Shown one piece after another: positions 51,347 through 60,543 of a stretch of 64,000 nt of DNA. The position numbers were made by a program, and so were the translations under genes. This stretch comes from Cyanosarcina radialis HA8281-LM2 (GTDB taxonomy: Bacteria > Cyanobacteriota > Cyanobacteriia > Cyanobacteriales > CCAP-1448): positions 62,001-126,000 of the forward strand of contig JAHHHA010000003.1 in NCBI GenBank assembly GCA_019359615.1. The letters run 5' to 3'. The notes below the pieces were generated by a model. That model was not told where the DNA came from, searched no databases, and saw only the letters and a list, made by a program, of their open reading frames with translations. Each line of letters opens with the position of its first letter. Positions within the stretch are counted from its first letter, which is position 1.

Positions 51347-51886
51347 TTAACCGCGAAGCTTGCGCGTATTATCTACTAAACTTTGGGCGAACTGGTCGAA
51401 CCGTTGAGAAAGCTTTTCATCTAACAGTTTGCCATCAGGGCCGAATGCTTTCCAAGCTTGTCCGATCGCAACTTGTTCCGGGATTACCCAAGCGTGTACC
51501 CATCTCAAAATTATTCGCAAGTCGTTGAGAGCATTATTATTAGACTGACCGCCCAAAACGCTTATTAAGCCAGCAACTTTACCACTGAGATGTTCAAAGC
51601 TCATCAAATCGAGGGCATTTTTGAGTACGCCGCTGACGCTACCGTGATATTCGGGGGTAGCCAAAATTAAACCGTCCGCACGGCGAACTGCTTCTTGTAA
51701 GCGTTCTACATCTGGGTAATCTGCATAGTCATCTCCGCCATCGCAAAATGGCAAGTTCATCGTTCGCAGATCGAGAATTTCTACATTTGCACCTAGAATT
51801 TCTGCTCGTTTAGCTGCTAAATTCAGCGCCTGCTGGCTGTACGAGTCAGGCCTTAAACTGCCACCGATACCGACTATATTCACCAT
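51347..51886 (-). CDS. NADPH-dependent FMN reductase family protein
   Basis: 179 residues of the flavodoxin-like FMN_red family: VGIGGSLRPDSYSQQALNLA (phosphate loop) and LATPEYHGSVSGVLKNALDLMS (FMN contact). It likely reduces FMN, quinones or azo compounds with NADPH. ATG 51886 is chosen over GTG 51889. Convergent with the vWA gene. Confidence 0.9.
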   Translation of the reverse strand: MVNIVGIGGSLRPDSYSQQALNLAAKRAEILGANVEILDLRTMNLPFCDGGDDYADYPDVERLQEAVRRADGLILATPEYHGSVSGVLKNALDLMSFEHLSGKVAGLISVLGGQSNNNALNDLRIILRWVHAWVIPEQVAIGQAWKAFGPDGKLLDEKLSQRFDQFAQSLVDNTRKLRG

Positions 51887-52129
51887 CACTCTAGTTCCTC
51901 TCTACGAGATGTAGTCATCCTTTGTTTCAAAATTAATGGCGCAGATGTTCGATCGCCCTCTCCTAGAGAAGGAAAGAGGAGGAGTATGCTTACCGAATTT
52001 TTATCTGTCTGCCTCTTATTAATACGAAGTCATAACGACTATGATTAAGATAGCGAATAAAACCCCAATCTGTCAACCCGATAGGAAATCTGGTTTTAAA
52101 AGCTTTGAATCTAGCCCTCACCCTAAATC
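51887..52129. other. intergenic region next to the 82-base tandem repeat
   Basis: Together with the repeat that follows, this makes about 560 bases without a gene between the FMN reductase and recN. I see no gene or clear regulatory motif in this part, which should hold the reductase promoter. Near 52083 a GGAAATCTGGTTTTAAAAGC stretch recalls the ATCAAATCCGGTT repeat. Confidence 0.4.
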
Positions 52130-52398
52130 CCTCTCCCACAGGAGAGGGACTTTGAATCTGGGTTCCCTTCTCCCTTTTGCACCCTTTTGTTCTCTCCCGC
52201 TCGTTCTTGCTCCCTCTCCTACAGGAGAGGACTTTGAATCTGAGTTCCCTTCTCCCTCTTGCACCCTGTTGTTCTCTCCCGCTCATTCTTGCTCCCTCTC
52301 CTACAGGAGAGGACTTTGAATCTGGGTTCCCTTCTTCCTCTTGCACCCTGTTGTTCTCTCCCGCTCGTTCTTGCTCCCTCTCCTGCGGGAGAGGGCTG
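52130..52398. repeat. 82-base tandem repeat, about 3.3 copies
   Basis: The unit begins GACTTTGAATCTGGGTTCCC and repeats at 52148, 52230 and 52312 (period exactly 82), with a few substitutions. Each unit ends with CTCTCCTACAGGAGAG, a small palindrome; a fourth copy of that palindrome (CTCTCCTGCGGGAGAG) closes the array. All frames here are repeat translations. Confidence 0.88.
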
Positions 52399-52450
52399 GG
52401 GTGAGGGCCGAATTAGGAAGTATGAGATGATTTGGTAGGCCGATCGCTTT

Positions 52451-54235
52451 CTAAGATTGCGATTGACTTTGGCGCTGATTGGCTGCTCGATCGAGGAGAG
52501 ATTCGACAAAGGCGATCGCATCGGGGGCAGATTTACCGCCAGCTAGTTGGGCTAATTCTTCGCGGCGAGTTTGGCGATCGCTCAACCGACTGACTCGGAT
52601 CGCTGTCCTCACCGAGTCGGGAGTGGAATCGATCGCTTTTGATTTGGTAGCTGAGCTTGCCGAAGCTGGTCTTTTGGCTTCGGAATTCTCCACCAATTGT
52701 TTATCGACGCGAAAATGATGGTCTGCCATCGCCGCGATTAGAGGTTGATGGGTAACGCATAAAACTTGATGGCGTTGGCTGAGTTGGTGCAGTTGTTCGG
52801 CGATCGCTTGGGCGACTTTGCCGCTTACCCCCGCATCGACTTCATCAAAAATCAGCGTCCCTGTGGCATCGACTTGAGAAAAACAGGCTTTCAGGGCCAA
52901 GAGAAAGCGACTCATCTCACCACCAGAAGCGATCGCCGATAGGGGTTGCAATGGTTCTCCAGGATTGGGACTGAATTCAAACGTCACTCGATCGGCTCCC
53001 GTAGAGGCGGGGGGACAAGGTGCGATCGCTACCTGAAACTTGACTTTTTTCATCCCTAGCGGTTTGAGTTGTTCTACCAAACGGCCTTCCAAATCGCCAG
53101 CGGTCAGGGTACGGAGGCGAGTAAGTTCCTGGCAAACTTGGGTCAAAGCGGCTTGAAAACGTTGATAATTAGCTTCCAGTTCCTCTAAAGATTGACCGCC
53201 GCCTTTGATTTCTGCCAGTTCCGCTTGTAGTTTTTCATAGAGGGCGATCGCTTCATCTAGCGGCCCGTATTTGCGGACGATCTGCTTGAGCGATCGCATT
53301 CGTTCCTCTACCTCGCTCAGGCGCTGGGGATCGCTTTCTAAGTCCTCACCGTAAGTATTAATTTGCCGTCCGGCTTCTATTATTTGAGTTAAGGCGGTAC
53401 CGACCAGATCTAGAATCGGTTGCAATCCGGCATCGAAGTCTACCATCTGCCTTAAAGTAGCCTCAGCATCGCCCAGCAAGTCAGCCCCAGCGATTTCACC
53501 AGCATCGTTTTGATAAAGTGCTTGATATACCTTGTAACTCAACTGTTGCAGATCGACGACATGACTGAGGCGCTGGCGTTCTTGTTCTAACTGTTCCAGT
53601 TCGTCCGGTTCCTGCAAACGAGCGGCGGCTAATTCTTGGATTTGATATTCCAGTAAATCTAGCCGTTGCCAGCGTTGTTGCTCGAATTGGCGGCACTTTT
53701 CTAAAGCTTGCAGTGCTTGTTGGCAATCTGCATAGGCAGAGGCCACGATATCTCGTTGTTGTAGTAGTTTAGCCCCACCGTAAAGATCTAATAATTGCCG
53801 CTGGCGGGCAGGGGTCGTTAGTTGGATAGTTTGACCTTGAGCGGTAATTTCCACCAAGCGATCGCGCAATCCGTCCATCAGTTGTCGGTTCACCAACACG
53901 CCGTTCACCCGACTGCGAGAGCGCAAATTGCCTTGTGCTACAGAAATTTCTCGATAGCAAACTGCATTACCGTCATCTAGCAGGTCGATTTCTTGTTCTG
54001 CCAGCCAAGCGGCTACGGTTGGATCTACGCGAAAAGTGGCTTCGATCGAGGCCCGATCGACTCCCGTGCGAATTACTCGACTAGAAACCTTACCGCCCAA
54101 GGCCGCATCGATCGCATCGAGAATAATCGACTTACCAGCACCAGTTTCGCCCGTCAGCACGTTCAAACCGCTGCCGAATTCTAATTCCAGGCGATCGATC
54201 AGAGCAAAGTTTTCAATCCGCAACGATAGCAGCAT
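52451..54235 (-). CDS. recN: DNA repair protein RecN
   Basis: 594 residues from ATG 54235 (MLLSLRIENFALIDRLELEFGSGLNVLTGETGAGKS). SMC-like ATPase: Walker A GETGAGKS at about 31-38, long coiled coil (about 160-370), then signature GGEMSRFLLALK and Walker B TLIFDEVDAGVSG. It joins broken DNA ends with RecA during repair. The longer frame to 54298 would translate the GGGGAGAT/CGCGGAGA repeats, so it is rejected. The C-terminus ends in a Gln/Ser-rich tail. Confidence 0.94.
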   Translation of the reverse strand: MLLSLRIENFALIDRLELEFGSGLNVLTGETGAGKSIILDAIDAALGGKVSSRVIRTGVDRASIEATFRVDPTVAAWLAEQEIDLLDDGNAVCYREISVAQGNLRSRSRVNGVLVNRQLMDGLRDRLVEITAQGQTIQLTTPARQRQLLDLYGGAKLLQQRDIVASAYADCQQALQALEKCRQFEQQRWQRLDLLEYQIQELAAARLQEPDELEQLEQERQRLSHVVDLQQLSYKVYQALYQNDAGEIAGADLLGDAEATLRQMVDFDAGLQPILDLVGTALTQIIEAGRQINTYGEDLESDPQRLSEVEERMRSLKQIVRKYGPLDEAIALYEKLQAELAEIKGGGQSLEELEANYQRFQAALTQVCQELTRLRTLTAGDLEGRLVEQLKPLGMKKVKFQVAIAPCPPASTGADRVTFEFSPNPGEPLQPLSAIASGGEMSRFLLALKACFSQVDATGTLIFDEVDAGVSGKVAQAIAEQLHQLSQRHQVLCVTHQPLIAAMADHHFRVDKQLVENSEAKRPASASSATKSKAIDSTPDSVRTAIRVSRLSDRQTRREELAQLAGGKSAPDAIAFVESLLDRAANQRQSQSQS

Positions 54236-54236
54236 G

Positions 54237-54308
54237 AGGGGAGGGGGAGATGGGGAGATGGGGGGAGGGGGCGCGGAGACGCGGAGACGCGGGGACACGG
54301 GGACGTGG
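54237..54308. repeat. octamer and CGCGGAGA repeats adjoining the recN start
   Basis: GGGGAGAT units (54243-54268) followed by CGCGGAGA units (54271-54292) and GGGGACACG-type variants, starting 2 bases from the recN ATG. No ribosome site for recN can be seen. Confidence 0.8.
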
Positions 54309-54338
54309 AGAGAATTCTAAACTCCTAAACTCCTGTAT

Positions 54339-54944
54339 TCAAGATTTTTCCATCTGACAAAATAAGGCTTTAGGTAGTGGGTTTAAGGTTCCGTGATAGA
54401 CGGTTTCTTCTATCGATCTGACATGGAATCGATCGCCGAACATCTCTTGAATCTCTGTGGGGGTGAATCGATAAGGGCCTGACTCGCGGGTTTCTAAGTA
54501 GCTAAAACACTTGAGAAATAAATAACCTCCAGACTTTATTAAACCAGCAACCGTGCGCACGTAATCTAGGCGACATTCGGGAGGCAGGACGTGGAAACAG
54601 CCGCGATCGAATACTAAGTCAAATTTGCGATTGAGATGGGTGTTGAGGATGTCGTCTGTTTGAAATGAGACGTTGAAACCTTTCTGTTGCGCTTTTTCTT
54701 TAGCTAAGTTGACAGCCGTTTCCGAAAGATCGGTGGCGGTGACATCAAAACCCCGTTCTGCCAATGCGATCGCTTGCGTTCCCGGCCCGGTTCCCAGATC
54801 CAAGGCGCTTCCTGTTTTGAGGTGGAGTTGGGTTAAAGCGCGATCGAGATCTGGATCTAGTTCGGGATTAAACCAAGGCATCGATTCCACTGCATCGGTT
54901 TGATACAATTTTTCCCAGTTGGGAAACTCGCGTTTTTGATTCAT
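54339..54944 (-). CDS. class I SAM-dependent methyltransferase
   Basis: 201 residues. Motif I is ALDLGTGPGTQAIALAERGFDVTATDLSETAV, motif II TDD, then FDLVFDRGCFHVLPPECRLDYV, resembling the thiopurine/TehB-like methyltransferases (DRG). The start is MNQKREFPNWEKLYQTDAVESMPWF. The substrate may be a small thiol, halide, tellurite or selenite. Alone on the minus strand upstream of recN. Confidence 0.87.
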   Translation of the reverse strand: MNQKREFPNWEKLYQTDAVESMPWFNPELDPDLDRALTQLHLKTGSALDLGTGPGTQAIALAERGFDVTATDLSETAVNLAKEKAQQKGFNVSFQTDDILNTHLNRKFDLVFDRGCFHVLPPECRLDYVRTVAGLIKSGGYLFLKCFSYLETRESGPYRFTPTEIQEMFGDRFHVRSIEETVYHGTLNPLPKALFCQMEKS

Positions 54945-55000
54945 CAGCTTGGCTTTAATCTAAAAGATCGTCCTCAACTAGATCTTAATTCTTATTCACT

Positions 55001-55357
55001 TCAGTCGGCTTTTTTGGCTTTAAACGTAGAGCGATCGCCCATATGGAAGTCAATTAAGCCCCTGACCTCATTTTTACCAGCCAATTCCATCCACCCACTG
55101 CCACTGGCTTCATCCATCTCATCTTGTCCGTCCCAAGTGAAGGTAAAACGCTCGCGATCGCCTACTGTCTCTACATACCCATCTATAGATCCGCTTACTA
55201 GTCCGAATTGAAACTCACCTGAGTTAGATGCGATCTCTACATAAGCCTGAGTTTCCATATTGAAGTAATCTTCATCCCACATCTCCATTTCATAGATATG
55301 CCAAAGACCTCCGAATTTGTGGTTTGCAGCTTCTTTTTTAAATCTACGTACTGTCAT
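55001..55357 (-). CDS. conserved hypothetical protein, beta-rich
   Basis: 118 residues: FGGLWHIYEMEMWDEDYFNMETQAYVEIASNSGEFQFGLVSGSIDGYVETVGDRERFTFTWDGQDEMDEASGSGWMEL. Acidic, with alternating aromatic and Gly residues that suggest a small beta barrel. No family recognised and no export signal. Part of a minus-strand group of small genes. Confidence 0.65.
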   Translation of the reverse strand: MTVRRFKKEAANHKFGGLWHIYEMEMWDEDYFNMETQAYVEIASNSGEFQFGLVSGSIDGYVETVGDRERFTFTWDGQDEMDEASGSGWMELAGKNEVRGLIDFHMGDRSTFKAKKAD

Positions 55358-55514
55358 GGCTATTCCTAGTAGTTAAGTTACGATCTGATAATATAGCCTT
55401 GCTCTCATGACTTGTGGGATAGCCGTCCCGGCTGTCTCAGTGGGCTACAAAGTTTGCTGACAGGGACTCAAGAATAAACAATATTCTAAAACTAGAGTTG
55501 GTATTAACAACTAG

Positions 55515-56003
55515 TTAAGGTTCTTGAAGATACCGAGTAACGCGAACGTTAAATTTAGGAATTCGATTCCAATGTTGGCGATTATTCACCAGCGTTTCTT
55601 CAGAGTACATGGAAATTTCATACTTGTAACCATCTCGATCTCGATAGCCACCATATCTAGGCAGATTTGGTTTATCCACAGCAGTTGTAGGCTCCCAGCC
55701 ACAACACAAAAATTTGAGAGGTTCCATCTTAAAGTTTTGACGCAGAAAGCTTTCTACTTGGGCTGCATCTTTACCTTTAACGCTGTAAGACGCTACTAAT
55801 GATTCTGTTTGCGGATTCTTCATCTTTTTACAACTAGAAAACTGTAGCTCTTTTGGTTTTTTATCCCACTTTCCCAGAAAATCTTCGCAAACTGGAGTAG
55901 CTGGAGATGGCGCACTTGAGACGACGATCGCAGTCCGAGCAGTGCAAGATGTAGAGGCGATCGCCAACAGAAAAATAATGAGATTTTGGCTTAATCTTTG
56001 CAT
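55515..56003 (-). CDS. hypothetical exported protein (possible DUF4952-like)
   Basis: 162 residues. The N-terminus (MQRLSQNLIIFLLAIASTSC) is a signal peptide; the Cys could be lipidated but the lipobox is poor. The mature part has CEDFLGKWDKKPKELQFSSCKK and QVESFLRQNFKMEPLKFLCCGWEP, resembling a small Cys-containing family (DUF4952) I recall; this is a weak call. Role unknown. Confidence 0.6.
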   Translation of the reverse strand: MQRLSQNLIIFLLAIASTSCTARTAIVVSSAPSPATPVCEDFLGKWDKKPKELQFSSCKKMKNPQTESLVASYSVKGKDAAQVESFLRQNFKMEPLKFLCCGWEPTTAVDKPNLPRYGGYRDRDGYKYEISMYSEETLVNNRQHWNRIPKFNVRVTRYLQEP

Positions 56004-56042
56004 ATTTATCTTTGTATTTTTTGTGCCTTTATGGTTAATTTT

Positions 56043-56831
56043 TTATGCTCCCATCCCCGAATACTGCTTTAGTCCTCGTCGCCACAGCCAGCGATTGGCA
56101 ATGAAAAATACTATTCCCCAACCTAGCATTACTAATAAACCGCGTCCTATATCTGCTGGCAACCCAACTAAAATGGCCGCGGGGAAATTTACCAGATAGG
56201 GAAATGGAGTCCACAAAATTACCTCGCGCACGCCTTCAGGAAATAATTCCAACGGGGCGATCATGCCAGAAAGAAATAAATAGAAGAGAAACCAAAATTG
56301 TTCGATCGCTGCTGCTCTCTCAGTCCAAAAAGCAAACATGGCAAAAGTATATTGAATGACAAAGCGCAGAGCAAAAGCCAATCCGCAAACTAACAGAAAT
56401 AGCAACAGCCTTGAGAAACTTGGCATCCAAAAAGATTGTGGATATATAACAAAGAATAAAGCTACTAATCCTATACCAAAAGGCAAGCGAGCGAGCCGTT
56501 CGGAAATGTGACTCGTTACATGATGCCAAACCGGATCGATCGGCTGGAGCAATTGAAAAGAAAGTTTACCTTGCAATACTTGTTTTTCAAACTCCCAGAT
56601 CACCCAAACTATAGTTAACTGCCTGACAATAAAAACTGCGAGAAAGTAGCGAACTAAATCTATAGGCTGCAAACCAAATTGTCCGCTTTGAGACGCTTGC
56701 ACCCATACACCCATCAGAATAAACGGCAAGGAATTAGACAGCGCCCATAATGCTAATTCGGCTCGATATTCAAGCATATAGGCATAGTAAGTAACAAGCA
56801 AAGTGTTAATACTTTTGATAAATCGGCGCAT
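56043..56831 (-). CDS. ABC-2 type transporter permease
   Basis: 262 residues with six membrane helices, of the ABC-2_3 (DUF990/YbhR-like) family: YYAYMLEYRAELALWALSNSLPFILMGVW, KLSFQLLQPIDPVWHHVTSHISERL and PLELFPEGVREVILWTPFPYLVNFPAAILVGL. It pairs with the ATPase 162 bases upstream on the same strand. A second permease, usual for this family, is not in the window after it. Substrate unknown. Confidence 0.88.
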   Translation of the reverse strand: MRRFIKSINTLLVTYYAYMLEYRAELALWALSNSLPFILMGVWVQASQSGQFGLQPIDLVRYFLAVFIVRQLTIVWVIWEFEKQVLQGKLSFQLLQPIDPVWHHVTSHISERLARLPFGIGLVALFFVIYPQSFWMPSFSRLLLFLLVCGLAFALRFVIQYTFAMFAFWTERAAAIEQFWFLFYLFLSGMIAPLELFPEGVREVILWTPFPYLVNFPAAILVGLPADIGRGLLVMLGWGIVFFIANRWLWRRGLKQYSGMGA

Positions 56832-56993
56832 TAAATTTTTTAACCTCTTGGACGCTTCAATAACTCAAGTTGCGGTGCGTTACGCTGCGCTAACGCACCC
56901 TACGAATACAACAAATAAACGCTTTGCGTAAATCTTAAAAGCATAAATTGTATCTGTGTTTATCTGTGTTCATCTGTGGTTGATAAAAAATTC

Positions 56994-57974
56994 TCAAACT
57001 ACTCCAGAACTAAAAACTCGTCCGATAACTTCTTCAACAGGCGGATCGGTAACAGTCAAATCTTTGACTTCCAACTCAGCTAAAATCTTGGCCACAGTTC
57101 GAGTCAAAGCTTCTAGCTGCACTAAAAAACGCACTTCCCTGCCTTCAACCGCTTGTAACTCCCCGTAAGCAGTTAGCTTTTCCTGGGGTAGGGGATGGGC
57201 TAATTCTACTTTTACCTCTCGATAGGGAGCAAAACGCTCTAACAAACCATCTAAACTGCCATCGTAAATCAGTTGTCCCTGGTGGATCAGCAACACCCGC
57301 TGGCAAAGAGCAGTAATGTCTGCCATGTAATGACTGGTTAGCAGGATAGTAGCTTGATAGCGTTGGTTGTAATCTCGCAAAAATTCTCGCACCCCAACTT
57401 GAGCGTTAACATCTAAACCCAGCGTCGGTTCGTCGAGAAACAAAACTTGCGGGCGATGCAAAAGTGCTGCTAGCAACTCAGCTTTCATCCGTTCGCCCAA
57501 AGAAAGCTTCCTTACTGGCTGGTTGAGTTTGCCCTCTAATGAGAGCATTTCTACTAGTTCCCCGACTCGACGGTTAAGTTCCTTGTCGGAGATACCATAC
57601 ACGGCCCCGTTGATTTTCAAAGAATCTAGGGCGGGCAAATCCCAGATCAATTGCTGCTTTTGCCCCATCACCAGGGTAATCTTTTGCAAAAATCCCTCTT
57701 GGCGGCGAAAAGGTACGTATCCAGCAACTCTGACTTTACCGCTAGAAGGATGAATCAATCCCGTGAGCATCTTCAGCGTGGTAGTCTTGCCAGCGCCGTT
57801 GGCCCCTAAAAAGCCCACGACTTCACCAGTTTCAATTTGAAAAGAAACGTCTTGCACCGCCTTTACCTGGCGGTAGTTGCGACGAATGAAGTGGGTTAGC
57901 GTGCCTTTAAGTCCTGGTTCTTTAACTGCTACTGGGTAGACTTTACTTAAATTTTCTGCCGCAACTATTGGCAT
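56994..57974 (-). CDS. ABC transporter ATP-binding protein
   Basis: 326 residues. Walker A GANGAGKTT (about residue 60), signature LSLGERMKAELLAALL, Walker B VLFLDEPTLGLD, switch His in LLTSHYMAD. The C-terminal 90 residues (PYREVKVELAHPLPQEK...) are the extra domain seen in exporters paired with ABC-2_3 permeases. Operon with the permease at 56043. Confidence 0.93.
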   Translation of the reverse strand: MPIVAAENLSKVYPVAVKEPGLKGTLTHFIRRNYRQVKAVQDVSFQIETGEVVGFLGANGAGKTTTLKMLTGLIHPSSGKVRVAGYVPFRRQEGFLQKITLVMGQKQQLIWDLPALDSLKINGAVYGISDKELNRRVGELVEMLSLEGKLNQPVRKLSLGERMKAELLAALLHRPQVLFLDEPTLGLDVNAQVGVREFLRDYNQRYQATILLTSHYMADITALCQRVLLIHQGQLIYDGSLDGLLERFAPYREVKVELAHPLPQEKLTAYGELQAVEGREVRFLVQLEALTRTVAKILAELEVKDLTVTDPPVEEVIGRVFSSGVV

Positions 57975-58111
57975 AACTGTTTCGGATAGCGAGAGTAATG
58001 TCTAATTGGCTAAGAGCTAGCTTGCCAGACCCTTACCATGATAAAACCTGTAACCAACTGTTAAGATTGAGGAAAGTTGACCTGTTAAAAATAATCGTTA
58101 GTCAAAATTCC

Positions 58112-58675
58112 ATGACTTCTCAAGTTGCGGTTGAAAAAATCAAGTTAGAAAAACCACCTTTAGATCTGCATTATCTAGGCGATCGCGTTTTGCGCCAAGA
58201 TGCCAAGCGGGTTGCTCGCGTAGACCAAGAAACTCGCCAACTGGTGCGGGAAATGCTGCAAACCATGTACAGCCAAGATGGTATCGGTTTGGCTGCCCCC
58301 CAAGTTGGCATTCACAAACAGTTAATCGTCATCGATTGCGAACCAAATAACGCCGCCACGTCTCCCGTAGTCTTAATTAACCCAGTCATCAAAAGCTACA
58401 GTCGCGACCTGTGCGTCATTCAAGAAGGCTGTCTGAGCATCCCTGGCGTATATATGGATGTCACCAGACCAGCAGTAATTGAAGTTAGCTACAAAGACGA
58501 ACAAGGTCGCCCGCAGACCTTAAAAGCGACCGAACTGCTCGCTCGCGTCATTCAGCACGAGATGGATCACCTCAATGGGGTATTATTTGTCGATCGGGTG
58601 CAAAATGCTTTGGCTTTGACTGAAGAACTCAGAAAGCACGGCTTCTCGCCTCAAGCGGTTAAATCTGTAGCTTAG
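58112..58675 (+). CDS. def: peptide deformylase
   Basis: 187 residues with the three motifs: GIGLAAPQVG, EGCLSIPG and HEMDHLNG (Fe2+ held by the Cys and two His). It removes the formyl group from nascent proteins. ATG 58112 is preferred to 57998, which adds 38 residues outside the family. The first start would also overlap the promoter of the divergent ABC gene. Confidence 0.95.
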   Translation: MTSQVAVEKIKLEKPPLDLHYLGDRVLRQDAKRVARVDQETRQLVREMLQTMYSQDGIGLAAPQVGIHKQLIVIDCEPNNAATSPVVLINPVIKSYSRDLCVIQEGCLSIPGVYMDVTRPAVIEVSYKDEQGRPQTLKATELLARVIQHEMDHLNGVLFVDRVQNALALTEELRKHGFSPQAVKSVA

Positions 58676-58737
58676 GAGCGCAAATTCAATAACGCGCGTG
58701 GGTGGGGTTGAAGGAGGAAATCCCATACCCCACCAAT

Positions 58738-58764
58738 ATTGGGTTTCGCCAGGCTCAACCCAAC
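58738..58764. repeat. variant of the 27-base GTTGGGTT palindrome
   Basis: ATTGGGTT...AACCCAAC with an altered centre, 63 bases after the deformylase stop and before the small membrane protein gene. Confidence 0.6.
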
Positions 58765-58792
58765 CGACAAAATTGATATATAGGTACGATCG

Positions 58793-58993
58793 ATGATTTA
58801 TACTCCCAAAAGCGGTTTGTTTTTGCTCGGTTCTTGCATTACGGCGATCGCTAGCGTCGGTTCGGTATTTGAACTCACTTCTGGCGCACCCGAACTCGGC
58901 AGTCTAGCTACAGGTTCGATTCTTGCCGCTAGCATTCCCCTAACAGTATTATTTTTCTATGCTGCCGTTAAGGATGCTAGGCAGAATCAGTAA
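58793..58993 (+). CDS. small two-span membrane protein
   Basis: 66 residues: SGLFLLGSCITAIASVGSVFEL and LATGSILAASIPLTVLFFYAAV as two membrane helices joined by a short TSGAPELGS loop. I do not know a named family; the sequence does not look random. It ends 11 bases before the FHA-PrsW gene, so the two are probably in one operon. Confidence 0.65.
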   Translation: MIYTPKSGLFLLGSCITAIASVGSVFELTSGAPELGSLATGSILAASIPLTVLFFYAAVKDARQNQ

Positions 58994-59004
58994 CTTCTAA
59001 ATAT

Positions 59005-60543
59005 ATGACTCACAGTGGATTTCTTCGACAGTTGCCTTTTGCAGGAGCAGTTGGGCAAGAAGTACCTCCGTTTAAGCTTCCTGAAGATCGAGAAATAGTA
59101 ATCGGACGAGAAACCACTTGTCAAATCGTGCTGGGCAATGCCTTTGGCGGAGTTTCGCGCCGTCATGCGGCAGTGCGACCCCTGCAACCGCCGTCGCCTT
59201 TGGGAGTACCCCCGGCTTGGGAACTTTGCGACCTCAACAGCGCCAACGGTACTTACGTTAACGGACAGCGACTCTACGGCTGTCATAGATTGCAAGCAGG
59301 CGATCGCATTTTGTTCGGCCAGCCAGGTCAAAATTGCCCGGAATTTGTCTTCGAGTACCAACAAACTTACCAACCAACTATTCCTTCGCCGCCAGCAGCT
59401 AACCCCTATTACCCCCCAACAGTACCCGTTGCCCCCCCAGTAGCTAATCCGTACTCGCCGCCACCGCCGGGTTCGCCGCCACCGCTTCCCGTACCGCCAC
59501 CGCCGCCACCGCCGGGTTCGCCGCCACCGCTTCCCGTACCGCCACCGCCGCCACCTCCTGTTTATAGTGCCGCTGGTGAAAGTCAGCCGAGTTCTTTGAG
59601 ATTTTCTCAGGTCTTTCCTATAGCTTCTACGGGCAGAGATTTAGCCCGTAAGGCATTCCTGATTCCAGGGATCTTTACGGTGGTATTCGTGGTGGGGATG
59701 TTTTTTAGCTTAGCGCTATCCAATCGAGGGCATCGCTTCATCACCTTTGCAACTTTATTAGGCTTATATTTAGCCCTAGCGGCTTACTACTTTATCTACC
59801 GACTGTGCGGTAAGCCCAAGCCTTGGTGGTTGTTAACTGGATCGATCGTCTTTACAATTTTGTCGCTGCTATTTGTCGCCGACTTTACCCTCATACCGTG
59901 GAATGTCGGGGCGGCTAATCTTTTTGGCGAAGCCAGCTTTTTTAACGTACTGTTGGCTAACTTTGTCGGTCCTGGTTTGGGTGAAGAATTTTTCAAAGCC
60001 ATACCTGTAGTGCTGGTATTACTCCTGGGTACCAGATTGCATTCGCCGTCGCGAGAGAGGATTGGAGTTTGGGAGCCTTTAGATGGCATTTTGTTAGGTG
60101 CGGCCTCAGCCGTTGGCTTTACTTTAGTCGAAACTTTGCTGATCTACGTGCCGCGCCAGATCGAGGAGGCAGGGATAGAAGCTGGCTTGCAACTGCTGAT
60201 TCCCCGAATTATTGGCTCCGTGTCGGGACACATGGCTTACAGCGGCTACTTAGGCTATTTTATTGGCTTGAGTATGCTCAAACCCCGCAAGCGTTGGCGG
60301 ATTTTAGCAATAGGCTATTTTAGTGCGGCCACGCTTCACGCTTTATGGAACTCGATCGCTTCTCTAGGATTGTTTCTTGGGGGCCTCTTTTCCTCATCTC
60401 CAGCAGCAGGATTATTGATCGGAGGCTTCTTGCTGATGTTAGTCGGCGTGGTTTCTTATGCCTTTTTGGCCGCCGCTATCCTCAAGGCTAGAGCTTTATC
60501 CCCCAATCGCTCGCAAAATTTCGCTACTCGATTCTTTAATTGA
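59005..60543 (+). CDS. FHA domain fused to a PrsW-type intramembrane protease
   Basis: 512 residues. Residues about 28-110 are an FHA phosphothreonine-binding domain (IVIGRETTCQIVLGN, VSRRHAAV, NGTYVNGQRL). A Pro-rich linker (about 118-195) has a perfect 15-residue repeat. From about 210 there are nine or so membrane helices with PrsW motifs: GLGEEFFKAIPV (EExxK), GFTLVETLL and ATLHALWN. PrsW cleaves anti-sigma factors in Bacillus. Here phosphopeptide recognition appears to be joined to an intramembrane protease. Substrate unknown. Confidence 0.83.
   Translation: MTHSGFLRQLPFAGAVGQEVPPFKLPEDREIVIGRETTCQIVLGNAFGGVSRRHAAVRPLQPPSPLGVPPAWELCDLNSANGTYVNGQRLYGCHRLQAGDRILFGQPGQNCPEFVFEYQQTYQPTIPSPPAANPYYPPTVPVAPPVANPYSPPPPGSPPPLPVPPPPPPPGSPPPLPVPPPPPPPVYSAAGESQPSSLRFSQVFPIASTGRDLARKAFLIPGIFTVVFVVGMFFSLALSNRGHRFITFATLLGLYLALAAYYFIYRLCGKPKPWWLLTGSIVFTILSLLFVADFTLIPWNVGAANLFGEASFFNVLLANFVGPGLGEEFFKAIPVVLVLLLGTRLHSPSRERIGVWEPLDGILLGAASAVGFTLVETLLIYVPRQIEEAGIEAGLQLLIPRIIGSVSGHMAYSGYLGYFIGLSMLKPRKRWRILAIGYFSAATLHALWNSIASLGLFLGGLFSSSPAAGLLIGGFLLMLVGVVSYAFLAAAILKARALSPNRSQNFATRFFN
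59469..59558 (+). repeat. 45-base repeat x2 encoding the Pro-rich linker
   Basis: Two adjacent, essentially identical 45-base units encode GSPPPLPVPPPPPPP twice in the FHA-PrsW linker, so linker length could change by slippage. Confidence 0.8.

Noticed and set aside
52041-52521. Overlapping frames in the 82-base repeat (up to 118 codons)
   Set aside because: All are translations of the tandem repeat.
58900-58940. GGTTCGATTC, resembling a tRNA T-arm
   Set aside because: Inside a coding frame and without the rest of a cloverleaf.
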